From positions 1 to 38,693 of the forward strand of contig CAYMPG010000015.1 in the NCBI GenBank assembly GCA_964392455.1: a stretch of DNA of 38,693 nt, read 5' to 3'. Position numbers and translations under genes: made by a program. The DNA is from SFEL01 sp964392455. GTDB lineage: Bacteria; Bacillota; Clostridia; Christensenellales; CAG-138. The notes under the pieces are model-generated. The model was given only the letters and a program-made list of their open reading frames with translations, ran no database searches and was not told the origin of the DNA. Of the stretch, positions 23,447 through 31,035 are shown piece by piece; the first letter of the stretch is position 1, and every line of letters begins with the position of its first letter.

Positions 23447-24046
23447 TTACAGCACCGCCGTGGCAGCGCACCATACCAGCGACGCCGCCATCAATACGCT
23501 GAACAGCCTTATATGCTGCCTGTACACCTGGCGTATGGCGCTGCCAAAGGACGCCCACAGCACCGTGCATATTATCATCACTATCGTGGATACGGCGCCT
23601 ACCGCCGCCACCATGCCAAGGGACGTATCATACGGCACTACATATATGGAAAACACGCTCAGCGCAAATACCCAGCTCTTTACATTAAGGCACTGAAGCA
23701 ATATGCCGCTGCTGTAGGTGGAGCTGCCTCCGGCAGGCTCCTCCTCCCCTGCCTCCCCGCCATGGGCCCTGAAGCCCTCCAGCAGCATATGCAGGGCAAG
23801 GTAGAGCATATACGCTGCGCCTATCCACTTTACATAGGGCACGGCGGCAGGTATCATTTCCGCCAGCGCAATATTCAGCCCGCCGCACAGCAGCATCTTT
23901 ACGGCGAAGCCCAGCGAGCTGCCTGCCATGAATTTTGCCGCCCCCTTAAAGCCATAGCTTGCCCCAAGGTACATTGCCATTATGTTATTGGGCCCGGGAG
24001 TGATAAGTGCCACCAGAATGTATACCAGCATGGGTGCGTAATCCAT
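23447..24046 (-). CDS. LysE/RhtB-family amino acid exporter
   Basis: The 199-residue membrane protein has about six helices. The N-terminal signature LITPGPNNIMAMYLGASYG (with PGPN) identifies the LysE/RhtB family, which exports amino acids such as lysine, threonine or homoserine. A loop rich in Glu/Gly (about 118-130) separates the two halves. ATG 24046 is preferred: AGGAGT lies about ten bases upstream and the hydrophobic stretch follows. A -10 box TATAAT with TGG extension lies at 24086..24081 on the minus strand. Substrate unknown. Confidence 0.88.
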   Translation of the reverse strand: MDYAPMLVYILVALITPGPNNIMAMYLGASYGFKGAAKFMAGSSLGFAVKMLLCGGLNIALAEMIPAAVPYVKWIGAAYMLYLALHMLLEGFRAHGGEAGEEEPAGGSSTYSSGILLQCLNVKSWVFALSVFSIYVVPYDTSLGMVAAVGAVSTIVMIICTVLWASFGSAIRQVYRQHIRLFSVLMAASLVWCAATAVL

Positions 24047-24080
24047 ATAAAGCTTACTCCTCATGTTATTTGCTGCCTTA

Positions 24081-24086
24081 ATTATA
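24081..24086 (-). promoter_or_regulatory. Extended -10 of the LysE-family gene
   Basis: Minus strand TGG-TATAAT (24086..24081) with only a T-rich -35 region (CTTTTT, 17-base spacing), about 35 bases before the chosen ATG. Confidence 0.55.
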
Positions 24087-24159
24087 CCACATACTTGCAG
24101 GAAAAAAAGCACTCTCAGGCTTTCACTCTAGCCCGATGGGAAAACTGTCAAAAAAACTG

Positions 24160-24187
24160 TTGACATTTTCAAAAAAAGCTGTATAAT
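24160..24187 (+). promoter_or_regulatory. Promoter of tRNA-Glu
   Basis: TTGACA (24160-24165), 16-base spacer, TATAAT (24182-24187), 16 bases before the mature tRNA 5' end. Confidence 0.88.
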
Positions 24188-24203
24188 GGAATCCGTACCT
24201 TGT

Positions 24204-24279
24204 GCTCGGTTCGTCTAGTGGCCTAGGACACCGCCCTCTCACGGCGGGAACAGGGGTTCGACTCCCCTACCGGGTGCCA
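24204..24279 (+). tRNA. tRNA-Glu (anticodon CTC)
   Basis: A 76-base cloverleaf with encoded CCA. The acceptor stem GCTCGGT/ACCGGGT contains two G-T pairs; the anticodon stem CCGCC/GGCGG encloses loop CTCTCAC with anticodon CTC at 24238-24240; the T arm is CAGGGGTTCGACTCCCCT; the discriminator is G. It reads GAG codons. Single-gene transcription unit with its own promoter and terminator. Confidence 0.95.
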
Positions 24280-24282
24280 ATC

Positions 24283-24312
24283 AAAAGACCATTCCATTTG
24301 GAGTGGTCTTTT
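24283..24312 (+). terminator. tRNA-Glu terminator
   Basis: AAAAGACCATTCC and GGAGTGGTCTTTT form a 13-bp stem (one G-T pair) with a four-base loop, starting four bases after the tRNA. Confidence 0.85.
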
Positions 24313-24345
24313 GCATTATATGCATTTATAAGGTCATGTCAATAC

Positions 24346-24393
24346 AAAAACGCACCCCGCCCTGCCCACAGGGGCAACAGCATGGGTGCGTTT
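24346..24393 (-). terminator. Terminator of the amino acid importer operon
   Basis: Minus-strand AAACGCACCC pairs with GGGTGCGTTT and is followed by TTG-TATT; an inner GCCC/GGGC stem caps the structure. It closes the operon six bases after the last stop codon. Confidence 0.75.
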
Positions 24394-24398
24394 GCTTT

Positions 24399-25844
24399 TT
24401 ATACTATTTCCGGCCTGGCCCCATCCGGTATTGGAGATACAAAGCCCTCTCTTGTACGCAGCTGGAATTCCTCACGGATGGGCGTCAGGATATCCGGCGC
24501 ATCTATCATATCTATGGCGGCGGCTGCCAGCACCTTGCCTGCTGTAAGCATACCCTTGTGGGCCACTGAGCTCTTACCCGAGGCCACTGCCTGCCAGGAA
24601 TGTCCGGGGCACAGGCTGGGCCATGTGACCACGTTTATCTGGCCGGTGGGCGTCTGCCAGCTCACATCTCCAACGTCGGTGGAGCCGGGGAAGGTGATGG
24701 TGGAGGAAAATTCCGGCATGAGAAAATCATTCAGCGCCTTTTTGCCTCCCTGGCTCAGCCGGTCTACCTCTGCCCGGATAAGCTCATCCCCTGCCTCGCA
24801 GCCGGTGCCCGGCAGTGCACCCTGATACTGGCTGATGTAGGTTGCCCTTAGCTGCTCCATAAAGGCCCACTCCTCAGGAGTATATGAGGGTACGCCTATC
24901 TCCAGGAAGTTTTTATACAGCAGGGCTTCCATGCCCTTATTTATAACGGTATTGGATGTGCCGTCTATAAAGCGGCGGCTTACACGGGTCTCAGTCATCA
25001 TGGCGGCGGCATCCGCTATCTTATCCACCCGCTGCTGCAGCGCCAGCGCCTTATGTACGCTGGCCTCACGCACCATGTACAGCACCTTTGCAAAGGGCTG
25101 CACCACGTTTGGCGACGGCCCGCCCCCATCGATGATGGCGTAGTGAATTGAAGCATCCCGCCCCATATGCTCCCGCAAAAACTGTATGCCTATATTCATA
25201 AGCTCCACGGCATCCAGTGCGCTCCTGCCAAGCTCAGGCTCTCCTGCCGCATGGGCCGCTATGCCATGGAAGGCATACTCCGTCTGTATACAGGCCATGC
25301 AGTTGCCTGTGGATACCTGATTGCTGTAATCGGGATGCCAGCTCAGGGCAGCATCCAGCTTTGTAAATTCATTGGCCTTGGCAAAGAAGGCCTTGGCAGC
25401 GCCGCCCTCCTCACCGGGGCAGCCATAGAATATTACGGTGCCGGGCTTGCCGGTCTTTTCGAGGTATTCCTTTACGGCGCAGGCCGCTGCAAATGCGCCT
25501 GCTCCCAGCAGATTGTGGCCGCAGCCGTGGCCGGTCTCCATGCCGGGCTCAGGCTGCTTATGCGTAACGCCGCTCATTTGTGACAGGCCGGACAGGGCAT
25601 CGTATTCCCCAAGTATGCCTATCACGGGGCTTCCTGAGCCATACTGGCCCACTACGGCCGTATCTATGCCGTGCAGCCCACGCTGCACCCTGAAGCCGGC
25701 TCTGTTCAGCGCCCGCTCATAGCAATCGGCTGAGCGATGCTCCTGCAATGACAGCTCGGCATAGCCCCATATTTCATCGCTTATGGTGATAAAGCTCTCA
25801 GCATCCCTGTCTATGATGCTGATGGCCTGCTGCTTATCCATCAT
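24399..25844 (-). CDS. M20-family amidohydrolase, AbgB-like
   Basis: The 481-residue zinc metallopeptidase fold has metal and catalytic motifs GEYDAL (Glu80), ETGHGCGHN (103-111) and GCPGEEGG (Glu145/146), and a dimerisation domain in the middle (about 185-300). Length and the GHGCGHN context match subunit B of p-aminobenzoyl-glutamate hydrolase, but the family also cleaves other N-acyl amino acids and dipeptides. No AbgA-like partner is in the window. The start ATG overlaps the ATPase stop (TAATG), so translation is coupled to the importer; I infer that it hydrolyses the imported compound. No signal peptide. Confidence 0.9.
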   Translation of the reverse strand: MMDKQQAISIIDRDAESFITISDEIWGYAELSLQEHRSADCYERALNRAGFRVQRGLHGIDTAVVGQYGSGSPVIGILGEYDALSGLSQMSGVTHKQPEPGMETGHGCGHNLLGAGAFAAACAVKEYLEKTGKPGTVIFYGCPGEEGGAAKAFFAKANEFTKLDAALSWHPDYSNQVSTGNCMACIQTEYAFHGIAAHAAGEPELGRSALDAVELMNIGIQFLREHMGRDASIHYAIIDGGGPSPNVVQPFAKVLYMVREASVHKALALQQRVDKIADAAAMMTETRVSRRFIDGTSNTVINKGMEALLYKNFLEIGVPSYTPEEWAFMEQLRATYISQYQGALPGTGCEAGDELIRAEVDRLSQGGKKALNDFLMPEFSSTITFPGSTDVGDVSWQTPTGQINVVTWPSLCPGHSWQAVASGKSSVAHKGMLTAGKVLAAAAIDMIDAPDILTPIREEFQLRTREGFVSPIPDGARPEIV

Positions 25845-26623
25845 TACAGCACCTTGCTGAGGAAGCTCTGGGTACGTGCCTCCCTGGGATTGTTGAATAT
25901 CTCCTCGGGCTTGCCCTGCTCCACTATGGTACCCTCATCCATAAAGAGCACCCTGTCGCTCACCTCACGGGCAAAGCCCATTTCGTGGGTAACTATCACT
26001 GTGGTCATGCCGCCCTTTACAAGCTGCTTTATAACATCCAGCACCTCTCCTACCATTTCCGGATCCAGCGCTGAGGTGGGCTCATCAAAGAGCATTACGT
26101 CAGGCTCCATTGCCAGGGCACGAACTATCGCAAGGCGCTGCTTCTGTCCGCCGGAAAGGCGGGTAGGCCGCTCATCCAGCTTTTCAAGCAGGCCAACACG
26201 GGCAAGCAGCTCAGCCGCCACGGCATCTGCCTCCTCCTTTGTCTTTTTCTTGAGGAGCACGGGAGCCATGGTTATGTTTTCCTTTACGGACATATTTGGG
26301 AATACGTTAAACTGCTGAAATACCATGCCCATCTTCTGCCGGTGCAGGTTTATATCCACCTTGGGGTCAGTAATATCCACCCCTTCAAAGAATATCCTGC
26401 CGCTGGTGGGCTTTTCCAGCAGATTCAGGCAGCGGAGGAAGGTGCTCTTGCCTGAGCCTGAGGGGCCGATTATGGACACCACCTCGCCCTTTTTTATCTG
26501 CTCATTTATTCCCTTGAGCACGTGGAGCTTGCCAAAGTCCTTTACAAGGTTTTCGGTACGCACCAGTACATCGCCCTCATTCCATTTGGAGGGAGTTACG
26601 GTATCGATTATATTATTGCTCAT
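25844..26623 (-). CDS. Polar amino acid ABC transporter ATP-binding protein, GlnQ-like
   Basis: The 259-residue single ABC ATPase has Walker A GPSGSGKST (53-61), Q-loop MVFQQFNVFPN, signature LSGGQKQRLAI, Walker B VMLFDEPTSALDPE, and the H-loop VTHEMGFA typical of the GlnQ/HisP group. It energises the permease encoded just upstream (20-base gap) in the cytoplasm. ATG 26623 has AGGAGG nine bases upstream. Compared with typical GlnQ proteins there is an N-terminal extension of about 15 residues before the first strand. Confidence 0.94.
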   Translation of the reverse strand: MSNNIIDTVTPSKWNEGDVLVRTENLVKDFGKLHVLKGINEQIKKGEVVSIIGPSGSGKSTFLRCLNLLEKPTSGRIFFEGVDITDPKVDINLHRQKMGMVFQQFNVFPNMSVKENITMAPVLLKKKTKEEADAVAAELLARVGLLEKLDERPTRLSGGQKQRLAIVRALAMEPDVMLFDEPTSALDPEMVGEVLDVIKQLVKGGMTTVIVTHEMGFAREVSDRVLFMDEGTIVEQGKPEEIFNNPREARTQSFLSKVL

Positions 26624-26643
26624 TATTCTTTCCTCCTGTGGAA

Positions 26644-27327
26644 TTACTCAGCGTGCTTGAGCCTGTTTTCATATATACCGACCAGCTTGCTCAGGGCGAA
26701 GGTCAGCACAAAGTAGATTACGCCTACGATGAACAATGATTCGATCGCAAGGAAGGTAGCGCCCCTTACAGTCAGGTAAGAAGTCATAAGATCGCCTACG
26801 AAGAAGGTAGATGCCAGGGAGGTTTCCTTGATCATCATAATGAACTCATTGCACAGGGCAGGAAGTATGTTTTTTATCGCCTGAGGCAGTACGACCTTTA
26901 TCAGGGTCTGGGTCTTGTTCAAGCCAAGGCTGCGGGCTGCCTCCGTCTGCCCCTTATCCACCGCCTGTATACCAGAACGTATTACCTCGGAAACATAGGC
27001 AGAGCTGTTTATCACCAGGGCTATGGCTATGCTTGGATAGGTTTCTATATTGAGCGCAGGCAGCGCCATGGGCAGGATAAAATAAAACAGGTAAAGCTGG
27101 AGAAGTATTGGCGTGCCGCGGATTATCTCAACGTATGCATCCAATATGCCGCGGAGCAGCTTAAAGCGGCTCATTTTACCAAGGGCGACCAGAGCGCCGA
27201 TTATTACGCCAAAGAATACGGCAATAAAGGACAGAGACAGGGTCACGCTCAGTCCCTTTATAAGAAACACATCCCAATACTGGGTCATGATCTTTACTAC
27301 ATTTTCGCAAAAAGTCTGAAAGGTCAC
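26644..27327 (-). CDS. Polar amino acid ABC transporter permease
   Basis: The 227-residue HisM/GlnP-type permease has about five helices and the coupling-helix region EAARSLGLNKTQTLIKVVLPQAIKNILPAL, which docks to the ATPase. The N-terminal half carries YVEIIRGTPILLQLYLFYF, typical of the family. Only one permease is encoded, so a homodimer is likely. The start is GTG 27327, five bases after AAGGAGG. It is separated from the binding-protein gene by 106 bases containing inverted repeats. Confidence 0.93.
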   Translation of the reverse strand: MTFQTFCENVVKIMTQYWDVFLIKGLSVTLSLSFIAVFFGVIIGALVALGKMSRFKLLRGILDAYVEIIRGTPILLQLYLFYFILPMALPALNIETYPSIAIALVINSSAYVSEVIRSGIQAVDKGQTEAARSLGLNKTQTLIKVVLPQAIKNILPALCNEFIMMIKETSLASTFFVGDLMTSYLTVRGATFLAIESLFIVGVIYFVLTFALSKLVGIYENRLKHAE

Positions 27328-27360
27328 GGTTACCTCCTTAAGGTGGGCAGTTTTTGTTCA

Positions 27361-27407
27361 GTTGACGCAAGTCAACCGGCAGAGTCCTACAGGCTTTGCC
27401 GGTTGAC
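27361..27407 (-). other. Intercistronic inverted repeats with two alternative pairings
   Basis: GTCAACCGGCA (27371-27381) pairs perfectly with TGCCGGTTGAC (27397-27407). The inner element GTTGAC (27361-27366) can also pair with GTCAAC (27371-27376) around a four-base loop. The strand shared by both stems means they exclude each other. No T-tract follows, so it looks like an RNA stability or partial termination element that raises binding-protein expression over the permease. Confidence 0.6.
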
Positions 27408-27433
27408 CGATAAGCTGTTAAGGTTTTTGACTA

Positions 27434-28375
27434 TCAGGCAACGTTGCCCTGATCGTCGTAGGATACATCCGCTGCGGTCTCGATGCCTGCAAGGGCCTGG
27501 GCCTCGGCGTACCACTCTCCGTAGTAACCGGCCTCATAGGCGATGGCCAGGCACTCGTTTACCTTCTCGGTAAGGGCCTCGGAGTTCTTGTTGAGCATTA
27601 CAACGTTGTTTTCAGCGGTCTCATCGATGTCGAATACGAAGCCGGACATGGCCACATCGGGATTGTTGGCGATGATAGCCTCGCCGTTGCCGGTGGCAAC
27701 TGCTACAGCGTCGATCTTGCCAGTCTTAAGAGCAAGCACTGCATCGTTGATATCCTTGAATATCTCTATGGCAGCAATGCCTTCAAAGTTGGCATTGCAG
27801 AGGGATTCCTGAAGGGATGCGCCCTGTGCGCCAATCTTGAGGCCGGTGAAATCCTCTACGGTAGCATAGGTATTGGCCTTGTCAGCGGGCACTATGATGG
27901 TCTGCTCGGTCTCATTATCGCCTGCATAGTAGTAATCGGACAGGCAGAAGTTTGCAGCACGTTCTTCAGTCCAGGAGAAGCCGGATATGGACATATCCAC
28001 AGCGGCCATCTGAACAGCGGCCTGGCAGGCATCAAAGGACATGGGCTTTATCTCAAGCTCTACGCCAAGCTGCTCGGCGATGAACTTTGCAAGGGTCACG
28101 TCAAAGCCAACGTACTGATCCTGACCGGACTTGGAGGTGTCTACAAACTCCATGGGGGAGAAGTCGGGGCTGAGGGCTACCAGCAGCTTGCCTTCCTCTA
28201 CCAGGGTATACTCGGCAGCTTCTTCAGCGGGAGCTTCCTCTACGGGGGTCTCTTCTACGGGGGTCTCTTCTACGGGGGCTTCCTCAACGGGAGCTTCCTC
28301 GGCGGCGGGGGAGGCACAGGCTACAAGGCTCAGTGCCATACAGAGTACCATTACCAGTGCAAACAGTTTTTTCAT
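27434..28375 (-). CDS. Amino acid ABC transporter substrate-binding lipoprotein
   Basis: The 313-residue SBP_bac_3 protein has a signal MKKLFALVMVLCMALSLVAC, lipidation at Cys20, then a repetitive acidic linker of EEAPV/EETPV units (about 22-52), followed by the binding domain (EEGKLLVALSPDFSPMEFVD, FDVTLAKFIAEQLGVELE). The domain binds a polar or charged amino acid outside the membrane; the ligand is not certain from sequence. First gene of the importer operon, with a strong promoter and a TTTATGC box array upstream. GGAG lies about ten bases before the ATG. Confidence 0.93.
   Translation of the reverse strand: MKKLFALVMVLCMALSLVACASPAAEEAPVEEAPVEETPVEETPVEEAPAEEAAEYTLVEEGKLLVALSPDFSPMEFVDTSKSGQDQYVGFDVTLAKFIAEQLGVELEIKPMSFDACQAAVQMAAVDMSISGFSWTEERAANFCLSDYYYAGDNETEQTIIVPADKANTYATVEDFTGLKIGAQGASLQESLCNANFEGIAAIEIFKDINDAVLALKTGKIDAVAVATGNGEAIIANNPDVAMSGFVFDIDETAENNVVMLNKNSEALTEKVNECLAIAYEAGYYGEWYAEAQALAGIETAADVSYDDQGNVA
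28226..28300. repeat. 15-bp tandem repeats encoding an acidic linker
   Basis: About five near-identical 15-base units (for example TCTTCTACGGGGGTC) encode five-residue steps of Glu-Glu-x-Pro-Val just after the lipidated cysteine. A related shorter array occurs in the BMP lipoprotein gene near 34970-35030, so both linkers probably vary in length by slippage. Confidence 0.8.
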
Positions 28376-28447
28376 TTTTCTTTCTCTCCAATATTTTAAT
28401 TTTTTTGTTTACTCTTTATCGTGCCGGTGTTCCTTAGCACATGTTTT

Positions 28448-28475
28448 ATTATACACATTCAAATCCGTTTGTAAA
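28448..28475 (-). promoter_or_regulatory. Promoter of the amino acid importer operon
   Basis: Minus strand TTTACA (28475..28470), 16-base spacer, TATAAT (28453..28448), giving a leader of about 65 nt. Confidence 0.78.
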
Positions 28476-28480
28476 GGGGT

Positions 28481-28591
28481 TTTATGCAAAAATATTTATA
28501 TTTTTTTGCGTTTTATGCTTATTTTGCCCTGATTTATGCATATTCTAATGAATTCTATGTTTATTTATGCATTTCTTTATGCATGTATGCA
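28481..28591. promoter_or_regulatory. Array of TTTATGC boxes upstream of the importer promoter
   Basis: The core ATGCA (one ATGCT) starts at 28484, 28515, 28536, 28567, 28579 and 28587, nearly all within TTTATGC and in the same orientation. The first four are 31, 21 and 31 bases apart, i.e. whole numbers of helical turns, and the nearest ends about six bases upstream of the -35. The arrangement suggests a cooperative DNA-binding regulator. The half-site resembles degenerate ArgR/AhrC boxes, but this is inference. Confidence 0.5.
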
Positions 28592-28623
28592 AAGGGCGTA
28601 TACCTGTTTGATTTTTACATAGC

Positions 28624-28651
28624 AAAAGGAGCGCCGTCATAGCTGCGCTCC
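28624..28651 (-). terminator. Terminator of the DUF2179-type gene
   Basis: GGGAGCGC pairs with GCGCTCC on the minus strand and is followed by TTTTGCT, shortly after the stop at 28666. Confidence 0.8.
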
Positions 28652-28665
28652 CATTATACGGGTAT

Positions 28666-29256
28666 TTATTTATTCAGTGCGCCACGGCGCTTGCCGCCGC
28701 TTCGCATATAGCCGCCCCTTACCGCCTTAACGTCGCTTACGGTTATCATGGCCGCCGGGCAATATTGCTGTATCTGGGTCATTACGGCTTTAAGGTTCTT
28801 CCGCTTTATCATCATAAGCAGCATGTAATGATCCTCTGCATTGCGCCCCTTAACATCTATCGAGGTCACTCCGTAGCCCTGAGACTGGAGGTAGATAGAC
28901 AGCTTTTTGGTTTCCTCAAGGGTAGGCACCACTATTTGCAGTGAGGACAGGCCAAAGGCCAGCCATTCATCCATCCATGAGCCTGCATAGTTGCCTGCGG
29001 CATAGGCAAGGGCATAGGTAAGGCCCTTGTATACGTCCTCCTTCCAGCCCTCCAGCACGCTGCTTGCAATCACCAGCCAGAATATTATCTCCACAAAGGC
29101 TATTATGCTGCCCTTAAGCCGCTCGCCCCGATTGATGAGCACAATCCTCAGCGTGCCCATAGATACCTCCATCACCTTGCCTGCAAATATTAGCACGTAT
29201 ACCCAAAGGCTGCCGCTATTGAGGAAGGCATCCAGCCAGGTGAAAAAACCGTCCAT
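28666..29256 (-). CDS. DUF2179 / UPF0316-type membrane protein
   Basis: 196 residues: three hydrophobic helices in the first ~95 residues (with GTLRIVLINRG and FVEIIFWLVIASSVLEG between and within them, the DUF5698 pattern), then a soluble C-terminal DUF2179 domain (about 100-175, including GYGVTSIDVKGRN) and a basic tail (RSGGKRRGALNK). The family is widespread in Firmicutes and uncharacterised. ATG 29256 is chosen because the earlier in-frame start is a TTG followed by proline-rich, non-family sequence; the ribosome binding site is weak. Single gene with its own promoter and terminator. Confidence 0.85.
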   Translation of the reverse strand: MDGFFTWLDAFLNSGSLWVYVLIFAGKVMEVSMGTLRIVLINRGERLKGSIIAFVEIIFWLVIASSVLEGWKEDVYKGLTYALAYAAGNYAGSWMDEWLAFGLSSLQIVVPTLEETKKLSIYLQSQGYGVTSIDVKGRNAEDHYMLLMMIKRKNLKAVMTQIQQYCPAAMITVSDVKAVRGGYMRSGGKRRGALNK

Positions 29257-29324
29257 ATCATATATCCCGCCCGGCCGGGCCGGGCATATCCTTTCCAAGA
29301 ATTCTTTTTTTGCGAACGGCGCTT

Positions 29325-29352
29325 ATTATACCACGGTTTTCAGGCAAGTCAA
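29325..29352 (-). promoter_or_regulatory. Promoter of the DUF2179-type gene
   Basis: Minus strand TTGACT (29352..29347), 16-base spacer, TATAAT (29330..29325). Confidence 0.8.
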
Positions 29353-29380
29353 TGAATAAATTATTAAGTTTATATACAGG

Positions 29381-29929
29381 CTACATGGCCTGGGGCTTTT
29401 TGTCCTGCCTGGCCGCCTTTTCGAGGGAAATGCGCTTCCTGCGGCCGTTCCACTGGGCTATGCCCCCTATGCCTATCAGCAAATACGCCCCGCCTGCTGC
29501 GGCTATCCAGGGGCTTATGCCACCGGGGCCTCCCTTTACGAGGGTTTGCCCTGCTACAAAGAGGAAATACCCTATTGCTCCCGCTCCCGCCACGGCGCAC
29601 AGTATATAGGCTACCAGCCTGAACAGGGAGTTTTGATACTTCTCCCCCTTTTTGATGGGCATTATAAAGCCACCGATGAGCATAGCCAGCCCATAGCAGG
29701 CCACAAACAGCACCGCCGCAACTATCACCGCCTCTGCTGCGCCGCTAAGGCTGCCTATATTCAGCCCCAGCGAAAGGGAAAGCTCCTTCCTTGCCATTAT
29801 TGTAAGCAGCACGCCTGCTGCCAGTGAGCAGGCCGCCACACCTATCCTCCAGCGATTATGGGAGCTGCGGGCGTCTATCAGCCCAAAGGCCAGCGCCAGC
29901 AGCACCAGCACTCCTATTGCTATCATCAT
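29381..29929 (-). CDS. Hypothetical membrane protein
   Basis: 182 residues with five hydrophobic segments (about 2-19, 29-45, 66-90, 104-127 and 140-157) and a basic C-terminal tail (QWNGRRKRISLEKAARQDKK) that is probably cytoplasmic. I do not recognise the family and see no catalytic motif. ATG 29929 has GGAGG eight bases upstream; a second ATG follows directly. It stands between the terminator of the system 2 importer operon and the DUF2179-type gene, in the same direction as both, and is followed by a small AGGC/GCCT hairpin. Confidence 0.7.
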   Translation of the reverse strand: MMIAIGVLVLLALAFGLIDARSSHNRWRIGVAACSLAAGVLLTIMARKELSLSLGLNIGSLSGAAEAVIVAAVLFVACYGLAMLIGGFIMPIKKGEKYQNSLFRLVAYILCAVAGAGAIGYFLFVAGQTLVKGGPGGISPWIAAAGGAYLLIGIGGIAQWNGRRKRISLEKAARQDKKPQAM

Positions 29930-30012
29930 ATGCTTATCCTCCCTGTTTCATTTCAGCGCCCTGTAGGGCTTATGGGTATAGTTATCGTACTTTTGACCCG
30001 GTGCTTTACAAG

Positions 30013-30036
30013 AAAAAGCGGCAGAAGCCGCTTTTT
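30013..30036 (-). terminator. Terminator of BMP transporter operon 2
   Basis: AAAAAGCGGC and GCCGCTTTTT form a 10-bp stem with a four-base loop, with T-tract on the minus strand, 15 bases after the last permease stop. Confidence 0.88.
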
Positions 30037-30051
30037 CCATAATTATGCTGA

Positions 30052-31035
30052 TTATCTTTCCTCGCGGAAGTAGGGCAGGCCCAGATGGGCAGGAGGCTGA
30101 TCCTCCCTGTTATGCCTCATGGAAATGACTATGAGCACTATCACGGTAACCAGATAGGGCAGCATCTTGAATATTTCCATGGAGCCTCTGGTAAGGCCGG
30201 GAATGTAGAAATACAGCCAGAACAGCATGCCGAACAGGTAAGAGCCCCATATGCTACGCTTGGGCTTCCAGGTGGCAAATATTACCAGAGCCACAGCCAG
30301 CCAGCCCAGCCGCTCAATGCCGCCATCGCTGTCCCAGGTGCCCTTGGTGTAATCCATTACGTAATACAGTCCGCCGAGGCCGGAGATGCCTGCGCCGATG
30401 CAGGTAGCCAGGTACTTGTACTTGATTACGTTGATACCGGCTGCATCAGCCGTGGCAGGGCTCTCACCCACTGCACGGAGGTTAAGGCCCACGCTGGTCT
30501 TATTGAGGAACCAGTTCATAAGTATTGCAAGGGCCAGCGCAAGGTATACCATGAAGCCGAATGCGGAAAGCAGCACGCCCGCATCGCCCCACTGGGCAAA
30601 TATCTCGGGGGTCTTGCGGAATGCGGCGCTGGTAGCCGCAACGCTTATCTGGCCTACGCCGCCGGCCAGCTTATTGAGGGAGCCGCCGAAGAAATTGGCA
30701 AAGCCGCCTGCAAATATGGTAAGGGTAAGGCCGGTAACGTTCTGATTGGCACGGAGGCTTATGGTAAGGAAGCTGTAAATCAGGCCGCCCGCCATGGAGG
30801 CAAGGAATGCACACACCATCGCCACCAGTATGCACATGAAGGCGCTGGGCTCAGGGTTTGCCATTTCAAAATAGAATGCGCCCATCAGCCCGCATATGCC
30901 GCCAAGGTACATTATGCCGGGAACGCCCAGGTTAAGGTTGCCGGACTTTTCGGTGATTATCTCACCGATAGCGCCGAACATTATTACCGTACCAAATACG
31001 ACCGCAGCCTGTATAAGAGAAATTATCTGACCCAT
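30052..31035 (-). CDS. BMP-type nucleoside ABC transporter permease, NupC-like (system 2)
   Basis: The 327-residue BPD_transp_2 permease carries the hallmark GEIITEKSGNLNLGVPGIMYLG near residue 25 and VGESPATADAAGI in the cytoplasmic coupling region. Its ATG shares one base with the stop of the preceding permease gene (TAATG). It matches the system 1 NupC-like protein in layout but only distantly in sequence, so the two systems are diverged paralogues rather than a recent duplication. Probable substrates are nucleosides or related compounds. Confidence 0.92.
   Translation of the reverse strand: MGQIISLIQAAVVFGTVIMFGAIGEIITEKSGNLNLGVPGIMYLGGICGLMGAFYFEMANPEPSAFMCILVAMVCAFLASMAGGLIYSFLTISLRANQNVTGLTLTIFAGGFANFFGGSLNKLAGGVGQISVAATSAAFRKTPEIFAQWGDAGVLLSAFGFMVYLALALAILMNWFLNKTSVGLNLRAVGESPATADAAGINVIKYKYLATCIGAGISGLGGLYYVMDYTKGTWDSDGGIERLGWLAVALVIFATWKPKRSIWGSYLFGMLFWLYFYIPGLTRGSMEIFKMLPYLVTVIVLIVISMRHNREDQPPAHLGLPYFREER

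Noticed and set aside
28226..28300. Possible CRISPR-like repeat
   Set aside because: 15-bp units without spacers, in frame inside a lipoprotein gene; a coding tandem repeat.
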